DNA of 64,000 bases, from assembly GCF_015712165.1 (NCBI RefSeq), contig NZ_JADPZX010000002.1:372001-436000 (forward strand), given 5' to 3'. This DNA is from Streptomyces spinoverrucosus (GTDB lineage Bacteria > Actinomycetota > Actinomycetes > Streptomycetales > Streptomycetaceae). Positions 35,034 through 45,742 of the stretch are shown one piece after another. How positions within the stretch are numbered: position 1 is the stretch's first letter; each line of letters opens with the position of its first letter. A program made the translations under genes and the position numbers. The notes below the pieces were generated by a model. It saw only the letters and a list, made by a program, of their open reading frames with translations, was not told the DNA's origin and ran no database searches.

Positions 35034-35234
35034 GTGTGTCGCCTCCTTCGCGGCCACTGCCGCTCTCTGTTCTGAAAACGGGCCCGCGTTTCCGGCGGTT
35101 CCGACCGCGCCCCCGAGATGCACCCTGAGACATCCCTGATGCTCGACCCCGAGCCGCCCCTGAGACAACGAGTGATCGAGGTCACGGCTCCAGCGTGCCG
35201 GGTTTTTCAAAAGGGTGCTGTACCCTCGGCGACC

Positions 35235-35251
35235 TTGACCCAAGTAGTCAA
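35235..35251. promoter_or_regulatory. Inverted repeat upstream of the SNF2 helicase
   Basis: TTGAC and GTCAA flank a 7-bp spacer in an AT-rich patch directly before the SNF2 start. It could be an operator or part of the promoter; no cognate regulator is nearby. Confidence 0.3.
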
Positions 35252-35262
35252 ATTTGAGGAAT

Positions 35263-38136
35263 GTGGCCATCTCTGTGCAGAGGATTCCCACGGCAACCCC
35301 CTCCCAAATCTCCGAACCGGCTCACTGCTGTGCCGTGTACGTGCCCGGCGACCCGGCCCGGGCCGGCCGCGTGGCCTTCTGGCGCCCCGACGGTGCTGAC
35401 CCGCCGGTCGTGAACGGCGGCACCGTCGAGGAGCTGGGCGTCGTGCTGCCCGGCGGCGACGGCGTGGAGCTGGTCGACGTGCGGGCCGTCCTGCTGCCCG
35501 TCCGCGCGGCACTGCCCGTCCTCACGCGCGCGCGTGCTGCCCACGACGGACACCGGGCGACCGTGTTCTGGGGCGCGGCGGCCGTGCTGGGCCTGCAGTT
35601 CGTGGCCCGGGGGCTGCTGTTGCCCGGCCTGTCCCCCGGCGATCACGACGCCTGGCGTGCGGGACCGCTGCGCGCCGAGGACATCGAGAGCGTCCGTCGG
35701 CTCGCCGCCGCGATGCCGCCCGAGGCGCACGCCGTACCGCTGGACGGCACCGGGCCGCTGCGGCTGCCCGAGCCGGAGCGCCTGCTGCGGGCCTTCCTGG
35801 ACGCGGTCGCCGACACGCTGCCCCGCTCCCCCGCCGCGTCGCTCGTGACGGGCGGCCCCGCCTTCGCCGGACAGGAGCCGCAGCACCTGCCCGAGCAGCG
35901 TGCGTGGGCCGCCGATGTGGCCGCGGGCCACGACGCGGGCGTACGGATCTCGCTGCGGATCGAAGTACCCGGTCTCGCCTCGGCGGGCGACGACACGTCG
36001 CTGACCTTCCGGGCCGTGCTCCAGGTGCACAGCGTCAACGACCCCTCGCTCGTCGCGGACGCCGCCGAGGTGTGGGCCGGGACGGACGCCACCAGCCGGG
36101 CCTTCGGCCCGCGCGCGCGGATGGACGCGCTGCTCGCCCTCAGGCGCGCGGCCCGGGCCTGGCCCGCACTCACTCCCCTGCTGTCGGCCGCCGTGCCGGA
36201 CGTCGTCGAACTCGCCGACGAGGAGACCACTGAGCTCCTCGGCGACGGCTCCGCGGCCCTTGCCGGCGCCGGTGTCGACGTGCACTGGCCAAGGGAGCTG
36301 GCCCGCGAACTGACCGCCCGCGCGGTCGTCGGTCCAGCGGACGACGAGAAGGTGCCCGCGAAGCTCTCCTCGGACGCGCCGTCGTTCCTGTCGGCGGACG
36401 CGCTGCTCGCGTTCAACTGGCGGTTCGCGCTGGGCGACCAGCGGCTCACGCGCGAGGAGCTGGACCGGCTTGCCGAGGCGAATCGCCCTGTGGTGCGGCT
36501 GCGTGACCAATGGGTGCTGATCGACCCTCAGGAGGTGCGCCGCGCCCGCGGGCAGCAGGACCGCAAGCTCACCCCTCTCGACGCGCTCGGCGCCGCCCTG
36601 ACGGGCTCGACGGAGGTCGACGGCCGTCGGGTCGAGGTGGAGCCGACCGGCTGGCTGGCGGCGCTGCGGGAGCGGCTGGCGGACCCGGAGGCGCAGGAAC
36701 CGGTCGAACAGCCCTCCGCGCTCGCCGCCGAACTGCGCGACTACCAGCGGCGCGGCCTGTCCTGGCTGGCCCGGACGACGTCCCTGGGGCTCGGCTGCTG
36801 TCTCGCCGACGACATGGGACTCGGCAAGACGATCACCCTGATCGCCCTGCATCTGCACCGGCAGACGGACGCGTCGGCCGCCGGTCCGACCCTCGTGGTC
36901 TGTCCGACGTCCCTGATGGGCAACTGGCAGCGCGAGATCGAGAAGTTCGCGCCCGGCACACCGGTGCGCCGCTTCCACGGCTCACGGCGCGACCTGGCGG
37001 GCGTGGCCGACGGGGAGTTCGTCCTCACGACGTACGGCACGATGCGGCTGGACGCGCGGCGGCTGGCCGAGGTGCCGTGGGGTCTGGTGGTGGCGGACGA
37101 GGCCCAGCATGTGAAGAACCCGTACTCGGCGACCGCGCGGGCGCTGCGTTCCATCGGCGCACGCGCGCGTGTGGCCCTGACCGGCACGCCGGTCGAGAAC
37201 AACCTCTCGGAGCTGTGGGCGATCCTCGACTGGACCACCCCTGGGCTGCTCGGTCGCCTCGGCACGTTCCGCACCCGGTACGCGCAGGCCGTCGAGGGCG
37301 GCCAGGACCCGACCGCGGCGGAGCGGCTCACCCGGCTCGTACGACCGTTTCTGCTGCGGCGCCGCAAGTCGGATCCGGGCATCGCGCCCGAGCTGCCCCC
37401 GAAGACCGAGACCGATCGGGCGGTGTCGCTCACCACGGAACAGGCGGGGCTGTACGAGGCCGTGGTGCGCGAGACGCTCGCGGAGATCGCGGACGCCGAC
37501 AGCATGTCCCGGCGCGGACTGATCGTGAAGCTGCTGACCGGTCTGAAGCAGATCTGCAACCACCCGGCGCAGTACCTCAAGGAGGAGCGGCCGAGGATCG
37601 TGGGGCGCTCCGGGAAGCTCGAGCTGCTCGACGAGTTGCTCGACACGATCCTCTCCGAGGGGGCGAGCGTTCTGGTCTTCACGCAGTACGTGGGCATGGC
37701 CCGGCTGATCGAGCGGCATCTGGCGGACCGGGGGGTGTCCTCGCAGTTCCTGCACGGCGGGACACCCGTCCCCGAGCGCGAGGCGATGGTGCGGCGCTTC
37801 CAGGACGGTGTGGTCCCCGTGTTCCTGCTGTCATTGAAGGCGGCGGGGACAGGCCTGAATCTCACGCGGGCCGAGCATGTCGTGCACTACGACCGCTGGT
37901 GGAACCCCGCCGTCGAGGCGCAGGCGACGGACCGCGCGTACCGCATCGGCCAGGACCGGCCCGTGCAGGTGCACCGGCTGATCGCCGAGGGAACCATCGA
38001 GGACCGTATCGCCGAGATGCTGCACCGCAAGCGGGAGCTGGCCGACGCGGTGCTGGGCTCCGGCGAGGCCGCGCTGACGGAGCTGACGGACGCGGAACTT
38101 GCCGATCTGGTGGAGCTGCGAGGGGCGACGCGATGA
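35263..38136 (+). CDS. SNF2-family DEAD/DEAH helicase
   Basis: About 957 residues. A long N-terminal SNF2-associated region (to about 480) precedes ATPase motifs: motif I DDMGLGKTITLIALHL (about 517), Ia VVCPTSLMGNWQREIEKF, II VVADEAQHVKNP (DEAQ), III LTGTPVENNLSELWAILDW, V SLKAAGTGLNLTRAEHVVHY and VI QATDRAYRIGQDRPVQVHR. Probably a dsDNA translocase in DNA repair or transcription. Overlaps the SWIM gene by ATGA; this pair is a frequent actinobacterial unit. The start is uncertain: GTG 35263, GTG 35275 and TTG 35254 all lie near GAGGA. Confidence 0.9.
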   Translation: MAISVQRIPTATPSQISEPAHCCAVYVPGDPARAGRVAFWRPDGADPPVVNGGTVEELGVVLPGGDGVELVDVRAVLLPVRAALPVLTRARAAHDGHRATVFWGAAAVLGLQFVARGLLLPGLSPGDHDAWRAGPLRAEDIESVRRLAAAMPPEAHAVPLDGTGPLRLPEPERLLRAFLDAVADTLPRSPAASLVTGGPAFAGQEPQHLPEQRAWAADVAAGHDAGVRISLRIEVPGLASAGDDTSLTFRAVLQVHSVNDPSLVADAAEVWAGTDATSRAFGPRARMDALLALRRAARAWPALTPLLSAAVPDVVELADEETTELLGDGSAALAGAGVDVHWPRELARELTARAVVGPADDEKVPAKLSSDAPSFLSADALLAFNWRFALGDQRLTREELDRLAEANRPVVRLRDQWVLIDPQEVRRARGQQDRKLTPLDALGAALTGSTEVDGRRVEVEPTGWLAALRERLADPEAQEPVEQPSALAAELRDYQRRGLSWLARTTSLGLGCCLADDMGLGKTITLIALHLHRQTDASAAGPTLVVCPTSLMGNWQREIEKFAPGTPVRRFHGSRRDLAGVADGEFVLTTYGTMRLDARRLAEVPWGLVVADEAQHVKNPYSATARALRSIGARARVALTGTPVENNLSELWAILDWTTPGLLGRLGTFRTRYAQAVEGGQDPTAAERLTRLVRPFLLRRRKSDPGIAPELPPKTETDRAVSLTTEQAGLYEAVVRETLAEIADADSMSRRGLIVKLLTGLKQICNHPAQYLKEERPRIVGRSGKLELLDELLDTILSEGASVLVFTQYVGMARLIERHLADRGVSSQFLHGGTPVPEREAMVRRFQDGVVPVFLLSLKAAGTGLNLTRAEHVVHYDRWWNPAVEAQATDRAYRIGQDRPVQVHRLIAEGTIEDRIAEMLHRKRELADAVLGSGEAALTELTDAELADLVELRGATR

Positions 38137-39398
38137 ATCAGTACGACGAGACAGAGCGGACGTTCGCCGCGCTGCCGCCCGCGCACGGGAGGGGTTTCGC
38201 GCTCACCTGGTGGGGCCGGGCCTGGCTGAAGGCCCTGGAGGACGCGGCGCTGGACACGCAGCAAGTGAAGACGGGCCGTCGGCTCGCGCGCGCGGGTGCC
38301 GTGGGCGCGGTGTCGGTGCGGCCGGGGCGGATCACCGCGGTGGTGCAGGACCGGGACGGTACGGCACAGCGGGCCGATGTGCTGCTGGAGGAGCTGTCGG
38401 CCGAGCAATGGGACCGCTTCCTGGCGATGGCGGTCGAGCGGGCTGGGCATGTCGCGGCGCTGCTCGACCGCGACATGCCACCGCACCTCGTGGAGGACGC
38501 GGCGACGGCCGGTGTCGAACTGCTGCCGGGCATGGGCGATCTGGAGCCCACGTGCGACTGTGGCGCCTGGGACCACTGCGGGCACACGGCGGCTCTGTGC
38601 TATCAGGTGGCCCGCCTGCTGGACGAGGATCCGTTCGTCCTGCTGCTGTTGCGCGGGCGCGGTGAACGCGCCCTGCTGGACGACCTGCAGACCCGCAGCG
38701 CGGCGCCCGCGGAAGAAGCCGCCGAAGGGCCGGCCGAGGCGGAGGGAGTGGACGCCGTGGCGGCGTACGCGGCCGGGGACATCCTGCCCCCGCTGCCCGC
38801 CCCGCCCGAGCCCCCGGCGGAGCCCGGGCTGCCGCCGTCCCTGGACACCGACGCCAGGCCCGCGCCCGGAGTCGAACCGGCCGCCCTGGAGTTCCTGGCT
38901 GCCAGAACGGCGGTGGCCGCGCACCGTCTGCTGTCCGAGGCGCTGCGGGGCGGCGTTGGGCAGGAGGAGCTGACGGTGGCCCAGGACGCCGTACGGCTGG
39001 CCGCGGGGGCTCCCGCAGGGGCCCTGGCCGACCGGCTCGCCGAGGGGTCCGGTCGCGGCACGGCCGAACTCGCGTTGGCGGTGCAGGCGTGGCAGTACGG
39101 CGGCGTCGCCGGGCTGTCCGTGCTCGAAGAGGAGTGGGCGGTCGAGGGCGAGACCCTCGCACGCGCGCGTGCCGCCCTGGAAGCGGCCTGGGACAACGAG
39201 GAGCGGCCGGCACTGAGCGCGCGGGCCAACCGGTGGACGGTCGTCGGCGCGGCGAGCCAGCTGCGCCTGGGGCGCGACGGTCGCTGGTGGCCGTATCGGA
39301 AGGCAGGCGACCGCTGGGTGCCCGTGGCAGGCGGGGACCAGGACCCGGCGACGGCGCTGGCCGCGGCGGAGGCCGCACGTGGGGAGGAGATCTGCTGA
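38133..39398 (+). CDS. SWIM zinc-finger protein
   Basis: 421 residues. The SWIM motif CxCx(n)CxH is seen as TCDCGAWDHCGHTAALCY at about residues 137-154. N-terminal FALTWWGRAWLKALEDAALD and RLARAGAVGAVSVRPGRITA are standard for the partner protein of SNF2 helicases. A long Pro/Ala/Glu-rich linker (about 190-250) leads to a helical C-terminal domain. Translationally coupled to the helicase by a 4-bp overlap, so the two probably form one DNA-acting complex. Confidence 0.9.
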   Translation: MNQYDETERTFAALPPAHGRGFALTWWGRAWLKALEDAALDTQQVKTGRRLARAGAVGAVSVRPGRITAVVQDRDGTAQRADVLLEELSAEQWDRFLAMAVERAGHVAALLDRDMPPHLVEDAATAGVELLPGMGDLEPTCDCGAWDHCGHTAALCYQVARLLDEDPFVLLLLRGRGERALLDDLQTRSAAPAEEAAEGPAEAEGVDAVAAYAAGDILPPLPAPPEPPAEPGLPPSLDTDARPAPGVEPAALEFLAARTAVAAHRLLSEALRGGVGQEELTVAQDAVRLAAGAPAGALADRLAEGSGRGTAELALAVQAWQYGGVAGLSVLEEEWAVEGETLARARAALEAAWDNEERPALSARANRWTVVGAASQLRLGRDGRWWPYRKAGDRWVPVAGGDQDPATALAAAEAARGEEIC

Positions 39399-39547
39399 AC
39401 CGGCGTCGACGGTCGTGACCGAGGGCGGCTGACCTGGCGTCGGCCGGACCGGCGGTCGACGCTCGGCGTTCACGCGGTGGTTCTTCCGCGTTCCTCGTGG
39501 GGTTCAAATCTGGCCGCTGTCAACGAACTTGGTTCCCAGGAGGCCCG

Positions 39548-40888
39548 ATGTCCCCACATGTCACCGGCCGGCGCCGTGTCCACCGTTGCGTCGCGGCGGG
39601 TGTGCCCCTCGCCGTGGTCGCCGCTCTGCTGGCGGCGGCCCCGGCCACGGGCGCCCCCTCCCAGGACGCGCGGGTCATCCGCACGGCGACCCTCGGCGAC
39701 ATCCCGCTCGGCACGTTCAGCAACGCGCTGCTGCCCGGCACGGTGGCCGACGACCGGGGCGTGGACCTGGGCGGCATCGGCAGCGACATCTACCCGGCGG
39801 GCCGCGAGGGCGAGTTCTGGACGGTCACCGACCGTGGGCCCAACGGCCAGATCAAGGTGGACGGCAAGAACCGCCGCACCTTCCCGGTGCCCGGCTTCGA
39901 CCCGGCGATCGTGAAGATCCGGGTCTCCGGCGACTCCGTGAGGGTGCTGGACGCGATCCCGATCACCACGTCCTCCGGCAAGCCCGTCACCGGTCTGTCG
40001 AACCAGGAGGGGCGTGACGAGGCGCCGTTCTCCTACGACGCGCGGACGCCGCTGACGTACGACCCGAACGGGCTGGACACCGAGGGCATCGTCCGTGGCA
40101 AGGACGGCACCTTCTGGCTGGTCGACGAGTACGGGCCCTCGCTCGTGCATGTCTCCGCGCGCGGGAAGGTGCTCAAGCGGTACGTGCCCAAGGGGCTGAA
40201 CCTCACCGGCGCGGACTACCCGGTCGTGGAGGCGCTGCCCGCCGTGCTGCTGCACCGGAAGATCAACCGCGGTTTCGAAGGGCTCGCCCTGCTGCCGTGC
40301 GGCGATCTGGTGATGGCGGTGCAGAGCCCGCTGTCCCTGCCGGACAAGGACGCCGGAGAGGCGTCGCGTACGACGCGGCTGCTGCGGTTCTCGCCGAAGA
40401 AGCAGGCCGTCACCGCCGAGTACGCCTACCGCTTCGACCCGGTGAACGTCGTCGACCCGAGCGAGGACGACACCTCCGAGCTCAAGATCTCCTCGGTGGT
40501 CGCGGTGGGCGGTGACCGGCTGCTGGTCGAGGAGCGCACCGACAAGGCCGCCCGGCTGCAGCTCGTACGCCTGGACCGCGACGCGAACATCCTCGGCAGC
40601 TCCTGGGACGACGAGACGACCTCGCCGGCGCTGGAGCAGCTCGACGACCCGGCCGCCTCGGGCGTCCCGGTGCTCGGCAAGCGGCTGGTCGTCGACCTGG
40701 GGACGGTGGCCGGTGTGCCCGGCAAGATCGAGGGCGTCGCGCGCGTGGACCGTGACACGCTCGCGCTGATCAACGACAACGACTTCGGCATGACGGACGG
40801 CACGGAGGCGTTCGACGCGCAGGGCCGGCTGGTCGACAGCGGGATCGAGACGACCGTGGTCTACGTGCGGCTGCCGCGCGGGATCTGA
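39548..40888 (+). CDS. Secreted phytase-like esterase protein
   Basis: 446 residues from ATG 39548 with AGGAGG upstream. Signal peptide about residues 1-37, ending ATGAPS. It matches the esterase-like activity of phytase family (beta-propeller): GGIGSDIYPAGREGEFWTVT, DRGPNGQIKVDGKNRRTFPV, TEGIVRGKDGTFWLVDEYGP, RGFEGLALLPCGDLVMAVQS and LALINDNDFGM. Probably binds calcium and cleaves phosphate or other esters outside the cell. Convergent with the next gene, 6 bp apart. Confidence 0.85.
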   Translation: MSPHVTGRRRVHRCVAAGVPLAVVAALLAAAPATGAPSQDARVIRTATLGDIPLGTFSNALLPGTVADDRGVDLGGIGSDIYPAGREGEFWTVTDRGPNGQIKVDGKNRRTFPVPGFDPAIVKIRVSGDSVRVLDAIPITTSSGKPVTGLSNQEGRDEAPFSYDARTPLTYDPNGLDTEGIVRGKDGTFWLVDEYGPSLVHVSARGKVLKRYVPKGLNLTGADYPVVEALPAVLLHRKINRGFEGLALLPCGDLVMAVQSPLSLPDKDAGEASRTTRLLRFSPKKQAVTAEYAYRFDPVNVVDPSEDDTSELKISSVVAVGGDRLLVEERTDKAARLQLVRLDRDANILGSSWDDETTSPALEQLDDPAASGVPVLGKRLVVDLGTVAGVPGKIEGVARVDRDTLALINDNDFGMTDGTEAFDAQGRLVDSGIETTVVYVRLPRGI

Positions 40889-40894
40889 GCGACC

Positions 40895-41308
40895 CTAGGG
40901 CAGTCCGTCGACCGGGAGCTCCGGGATCAGGGATTCCAGATCGCTCGGGATCTCGCTGGGTATCTCACTCGGCAGCTCCGTGGGGAACTGCGTCGGCAGG
41001 GACGGCAGTCCGCTCGGCAGTCTGGTGGGCAGCTCGGTGGGGATGCTGAAGGTCGGCTTCGCGGACGTGCTGCTGCCGGCAGTCGGTTTCCCGTCCGGTG
41101 ACTCGTCGCTCCCGGATCCCGTCAGGAACACGACGGCGACGATGACCGCGACGGCCACGAGCACGACCAGGGCGAGAAGGACGGGGCTGCGCCGCCGTCG
41201 CGGGGGTACGGGTCCGAATTGCGTGGTGGGCGGTCCGAAACCGCCACCCGGGGGCGGCGTGTCACCCGGCGGCCCGGGTGGCTGAGGCGGTACGGGCGGC
41301 ATGGCCAT
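40895..41308 (-). CDS. Pro-rich single-span membrane protein
   Basis: 137 residues from ATG 41308. Order: Pro/Gly-rich cytoplasmic N-terminus (PPQPPGPPGDTPPPGGGFGP), basic RRRR, one membrane helix (VLLALVVLVAVAVIVAVVFL), then an outside Ser/Thr/Pro segment ending in LP[ST] repeats (LPTRLPSGLPSLPTQFPTEL, then SEIP units). It resembles small Streptomyces proteins with a periplasmic spacer; no function known. The start is not firm; the frame is open to 41401. Confidence 0.7.
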   Translation of the reverse strand: MAMPPVPPQPPGPPGDTPPPGGGFGPPTTQFGPVPPRRRRSPVLLALVVLVAVAVIVAVVFLTGSGSDESPDGKPTAGSSTSAKPTFSIPTELPTRLPSGLPSLPTQFPTELPSEIPSEIPSDLESLIPELPVDGLP

Positions 41309-41394
41309 AACGACCAGGTTCGCGAACCGGCCGCCCGGGCCGCGACCCCCACGCGGTGGTTGACACGGACTCATGCCATGGATCGCACGATTCC

Positions 41395-41700
41395 GTGGCA
41401 TTCCGCGCGGAAGTCACGCCATGGGAGGCGATTCCGTGGCGGCCCGCACAGGGCATACGGGGCGGCCATTAGGTGGCTTTCCGTGCGCAGGTCACGCCAC
41501 GGAAGGCCACTCCCGGCCGCCCCACGCACCAGAACACACGAAGGCAGCCATCCCGTGGCCTTCCATGCACAGGTCACACCACGGAAGGCCACCCCCGCCG
41601 CCTCCCGCACCAGAACACACGAAGGCAGCCATCCCGTGGCCTTCCATGCACAGGTCACACCACGCAAGGCCACTCCGTAGCCTTCCGTGCGCAGGTACGT
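41395..41700. repeat. Array of about 81-bp palindromic repeats
   Basis: Four copies start at 41395, 41473, 41555 and 41636 (spacings 78, 82, 81), with a partial fifth at 41677. Each central copy opens with the arm GTGGCCTTCC, an 18-nt spacer containing CAGGTCAC, and the arm GGAAGGCCAC, then a linker with CACCAGAACACACGAAGGCA. Copies two and three are nearly identical; the outer ones are decayed. The array fills the gap between xylA and the Pro-rich membrane gene, just after the xylA stop on the minus strand. It would fold into successive hairpins in an xylA read-through transcript. No known repeat family was recognised. Confidence 0.85.
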
Positions 41701-41711
41701 CATGGACGGAT

Positions 41712-42911
<1,200 letters not shown>

Positions 42912-42915
42912 TCAT

Positions 42916-42950
42916 GGCCGTTTACAAATTAGTATGCGAACGCATCGGTG
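42916..42950. promoter_or_regulatory. AT-rich xylA/xylB control region with inverted repeat
   Basis: TTTACAAATTAGTAT is the least GC-rich stretch of the region and likely holds promoter or operator elements. It runs into ATGCG-AA-CGCAT (42934-42945), a 5-bp inverted repeat. The ROK regulator encoded in the same operon is the probable binder. Confidence 0.45.
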
Positions 42951-43010
42951 GGAAGAGACAAGGTGTCTTTGACAGCAATCCCGCTGAGCCGCGGAAGAGG
43001 GAGAAGCCCG

Positions 43011-44477
43011 ATGTCAGCAGCCGAGGGTCCGCTCGTCGTCGGCGTGGACACGTCCACCCAGTCCACCAAGGCCCTGGTCGTCGACGCGGCCACCGGGGAG
43101 GTCGTGGCGAGCGGCCAGGCGTCCCACACCGTCACTTCCGGCGCCGGTCGTGAGAGCGACCCGCGGCAGTGGTGGGAGGCCCTGTGCGAGGCGTTGCGCC
43201 AGTGCGGCGAGCCCGCCCACGAGGCCGCCGCGGTATCCATCGGCGGCCAGCAGCACGGTCTGGTCACGCTGGACGAGCGGGGCGAGCCGGTACGCCCCGC
43301 CCTGCTGTGGAACGACGTGCGCTCGGCGCCGCAGGCGCGTCGGCTGGTCGAGGAGCTGGGCGGCGCGAAGTTCTGGGCGGACCGGACGGGCAGCGTGCCC
43401 GCCGCGTCCTTCACGGTGACCAAGTGGGCCTGGCTCGCCGAGCACGAGCCGGAGGCGGTCCGGGCCACGAAGGCGGTCAGACTCCCCCACGACTACCTCA
43501 CCGAACGCCTCACCGGGCTGGGCACGACCGACCGCGGCGACGTCTCCGGTACGGGCTGGTGGGCGTCCGGCAGCGAGTCGTACGACGAGGAGATCCTCGC
43601 GCGCGTGGGGCTCGATCCGGCGCTGCTGCCGCGCGTGGTGCGGCCCGGCGAGGTGGCGGGCACCGTCCGCGACAGCCACGACCTGCCGTTCTCCAAGGGC
43701 ACCCTGGTCGCCCCGGGCACCGGCGACAACGCCGCCGCCGCGCTCGGCCTCGGGCTGCGCCCCGGCACTCCTGTCATGAGCCTGGGCACGTCCGGCACGG
43801 TCTACGCGGTGTCCCGGCGACGTCCTGTCGACCCGACCGGCACCGTGGCGGGCTTCGCCGACGCGCGCGGGGACTGGTTGCCGCTGGCCTGCACCCTGAA
43901 CTGCACGCTCGCCGTCGACCGCGTCGCGGCCCTGCTGGGCCTGGACCGCGAGGCCGTCGAGCCCGGCACCGACGTGACCCTGCTGCCGTACCTGGACGGC
44001 GAGCGCACCCCCGATCTGCCGAACGCCTCGGGACTGCTGCACGGTCTGCGTCACGACACCACCGCCGGTCAGCTCCTCCAGGCCGCGTACGACGGTGCCG
44101 TGCACGCGCTGCTGGGCGCGCTGGATCTGGTCCTCGACGAGGACGCCGACCCCTCGACGCCGCTGCTGCTGATCGGTGGCGGTGCCCGGGGCATGGCCTG
44201 GCAGCAGACGGTACGACGGCTCTCCGGGCGCCCCGTCCAGGTTCCCGAGGCCAGGGAACTGGTCGCGCTCGGCGCTGCCGCCCAGGCGGCCGGCCTGCTC
44301 ACCGGTGAGGACCCGGCCGCGGTCGCCCGGCGCTGGAACACCGCGCGCGGGCCCGTGCTGGACGCGGTCGAGCGGGACGAGGAGACGCTGTCGAGGATCT
44401 CCGGGGTACTCTCCGACGCGGCCCCGCTGCTGGAGCGGAGCCCGGAGCGCCGCCAGGGCCCCACGACGCCGGCTTGA
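43011..44477 (+). CDS. xylB: Xylulokinase
   Basis: 488 residues, FGGY-kinase fold. VVGVDTSTQSTKALVVDA (phosphate-1 motif), AVSIGGQQHGLVTLDERG, RPALLWNDVRSAPQARRLVE, TDRGDVSGTGWW and the C-terminal PLLLIGGGARGMAWQQTVRR. Phosphorylates D-xylulose to xylulose 5-phosphate for the pentose phosphate pathway. Start ATG 43011 with AGAGGGAGA upstream. Followed after 41 bp by the ROK regulator. Confidence 0.95.
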   Translation: MSAAEGPLVVGVDTSTQSTKALVVDAATGEVVASGQASHTVTSGAGRESDPRQWWEALCEALRQCGEPAHEAAAVSIGGQQHGLVTLDERGEPVRPALLWNDVRSAPQARRLVEELGGAKFWADRTGSVPAASFTVTKWAWLAEHEPEAVRATKAVRLPHDYLTERLTGLGTTDRGDVSGTGWWASGSESYDEEILARVGLDPALLPRVVRPGEVAGTVRDSHDLPFSKGTLVAPGTGDNAAAALGLGLRPGTPVMSLGTSGTVYAVSRRRPVDPTGTVAGFADARGDWLPLACTLNCTLAVDRVAALLGLDREAVEPGTDVTLLPYLDGERTPDLPNASGLLHGLRHDTTAGQLLQAAYDGAVHALLGALDLVLDEDADPSTPLLLIGGGARGMAWQQTVRRLSGRPVQVPEARELVALGAAAQAAGLLTGEDPAAVARRWNTARGPVLDAVERDEETLSRISGVLSDAAPLLERSPERRQGPTTPA

Positions 44478-44518
44478 TCCAAACGGCGGGCCCTGGCCCA
44501 CCGAGAATGGACGGAGGC

Positions 44519-45742
44519 ATGACCGCACCGCTGCACAAGGCCCACCCGGCCGGTCCCGGGGGCGCGTTGCCGGACACCCAGCAGGGCATGCGCCGCCGCA
44601 ATCTCGCCCGGGTGATGCACACGGTCAGCGCGGACGGCCCGCTCTCCCGCGCGGCGGTGGCCTCGCGCATCGGACTGACCCGTGCGGCGGTCTCCACCCT
44701 CGTCGACGAGCTCATCCGGTCCGGCCTGCTGGAGGAACTGGGCCCCGAACGTCCCGGCCGCGTGGGCCGGGGCCGTCCCGGTTCCGCCCTCGCGGTCAGC
44801 GGGCGCGGGCCCGCAGGGATCGGCGCGGAGGTCGGCGTCGACCATCTCGCGGTCTGTGCGGTCGACCTGCGTGGACAGGTGCGCGCGCGGGTCGTACGGC
44901 ACGGCACCAACCGCGACCGCTCCCCCGAGCCGGTGATCGAGGAACTCACCGGGCTGGTCCGCCGAGTCGTCGCCGAAGTGGAACGTGAGGGACTGCGGCC
45001 GGCGGGGCTCGCGGTGGCGGTGCCCGGTCTGGTGGCGCGCGACGCCCGGACCGTCGTACGCGCCCCCAACCTCGGCTGGCAGGACGCCGACCTCGCGTCG
45101 CTGCTGCCCGGGGAGCTGCCGCTGACCGTGGACAACGAGGCCAACTTCGGCGCACTGGCCGAGCTCTGGCTCGGCGAGGGCACCCCGCGGGACTTCGTGC
45201 ATGTGTCGGCCGAGATCGGTATCGGCGCGGGCGTGGTCGTGGACGGTCGGCTGCTGCGCGGAACGCGGGGATTCGCGGGCGAGTTGGGGCATGTTCCGGT
45301 CCGTCCGGACGGGCCGGAGTGCGCCTGCGGTGGGCGCGGATGCCTGGAGCAGTACGCCGGTGAGGAGGCGGTGCTGCGCGCGGCCGGTCTGGAGCCGGGA
45401 GAGGACCGCGTCGGACTGCTCGCCGGGCGAGCCACGGAGGGCGACGAGGACGTACGGCGGGCGCTGCGCGACGCGGGTGAGGCGCTCGGCGTGGCGCTGA
45501 CCGGGGCGGTGAATCTGCTGGACCCGGAGAGTGTGGTGCTGGGCGGTGCGCTGGCCGGGCTCGCGCCCTGGCTGCTGCCGTCACTGCGGTCCGAACTGGC
45601 CCGCCGTACTGCGGGGCCGGCCTGCCCGGTGTCCGTGTCACGGCTGGGTCCCGAGGGGCCGTTGCTGGGGGCCGCGCATTGGGTCGTGCGTGGGGTGTTG
45701 GACGATCCGGCGGGGGTGGCGGAGGTGGCGGCGCGGGGCTGA
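44519..45742 (+). CDS. xylR: ROK-family xylose-operon regulator
   Basis: 407 residues. N-terminal winged helix (RRRNLARVMHTVSADGPLSR and SRIGLTRAAVSTLVDELIRS, about 25-75) followed by a ROK sugar-binding domain: VPGLVARDARTVVRAPNLGW, VDNEANFGALAELWLGEG, GAGVVVDGRLLRGTRGFAGE, and the zinc motif GHVPVRPDGPECACGGRGCL. ROK proteins of this type repress xylose genes until xylose binds. Location after xylB supports that role; the symbol is by context. Confidence 0.85.
   Translation: MTAPLHKAHPAGPGGALPDTQQGMRRRNLARVMHTVSADGPLSRAAVASRIGLTRAAVSTLVDELIRSGLLEELGPERPGRVGRGRPGSALAVSGRGPAGIGAEVGVDHLAVCAVDLRGQVRARVVRHGTNRDRSPEPVIEELTGLVRRVVAEVEREGLRPAGLAVAVPGLVARDARTVVRAPNLGWQDADLASLLPGELPLTVDNEANFGALAELWLGEGTPRDFVHVSAEIGIGAGVVVDGRLLRGTRGFAGELGHVPVRPDGPECACGGRGCLEQYAGEEAVLRAAGLEPGEDRVGLLAGRATEGDEDVRRALRDAGEALGVALTGAVNLLDPESVVLGGALAGLAPWLLPSLRSELARRTAGPACPVSVSRLGPEGPLLGAAHWVVRGVLDDPAGVAEVAARG

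Noticed and set aside
36510..38132. Upstream extension of the SWIM gene frame through the SNF2 gene
   Set aside because: The frame is open but overlaps the helicase motifs in another frame; the ATGA overlap at 38133 is the natural start.
41219..41680. Plus-strand frame with a 27-residue repeat (HPVAFHAQVTPRKATP) and minus-strand frames with DLCMEGHGMAAF repeats
   Set aside because: The period of 81 bp is a multiple of three, so every frame of the array shows a peptide repeat. No ribosome binding site or coding bias favours one, and the palindromes explain the conservation better.
41395..41700. CRISPR array
   Set aside because: Whole units including linkers are repeated, there are no unique spacers of constant length, units are about 81 bp, and no cas gene is nearby.
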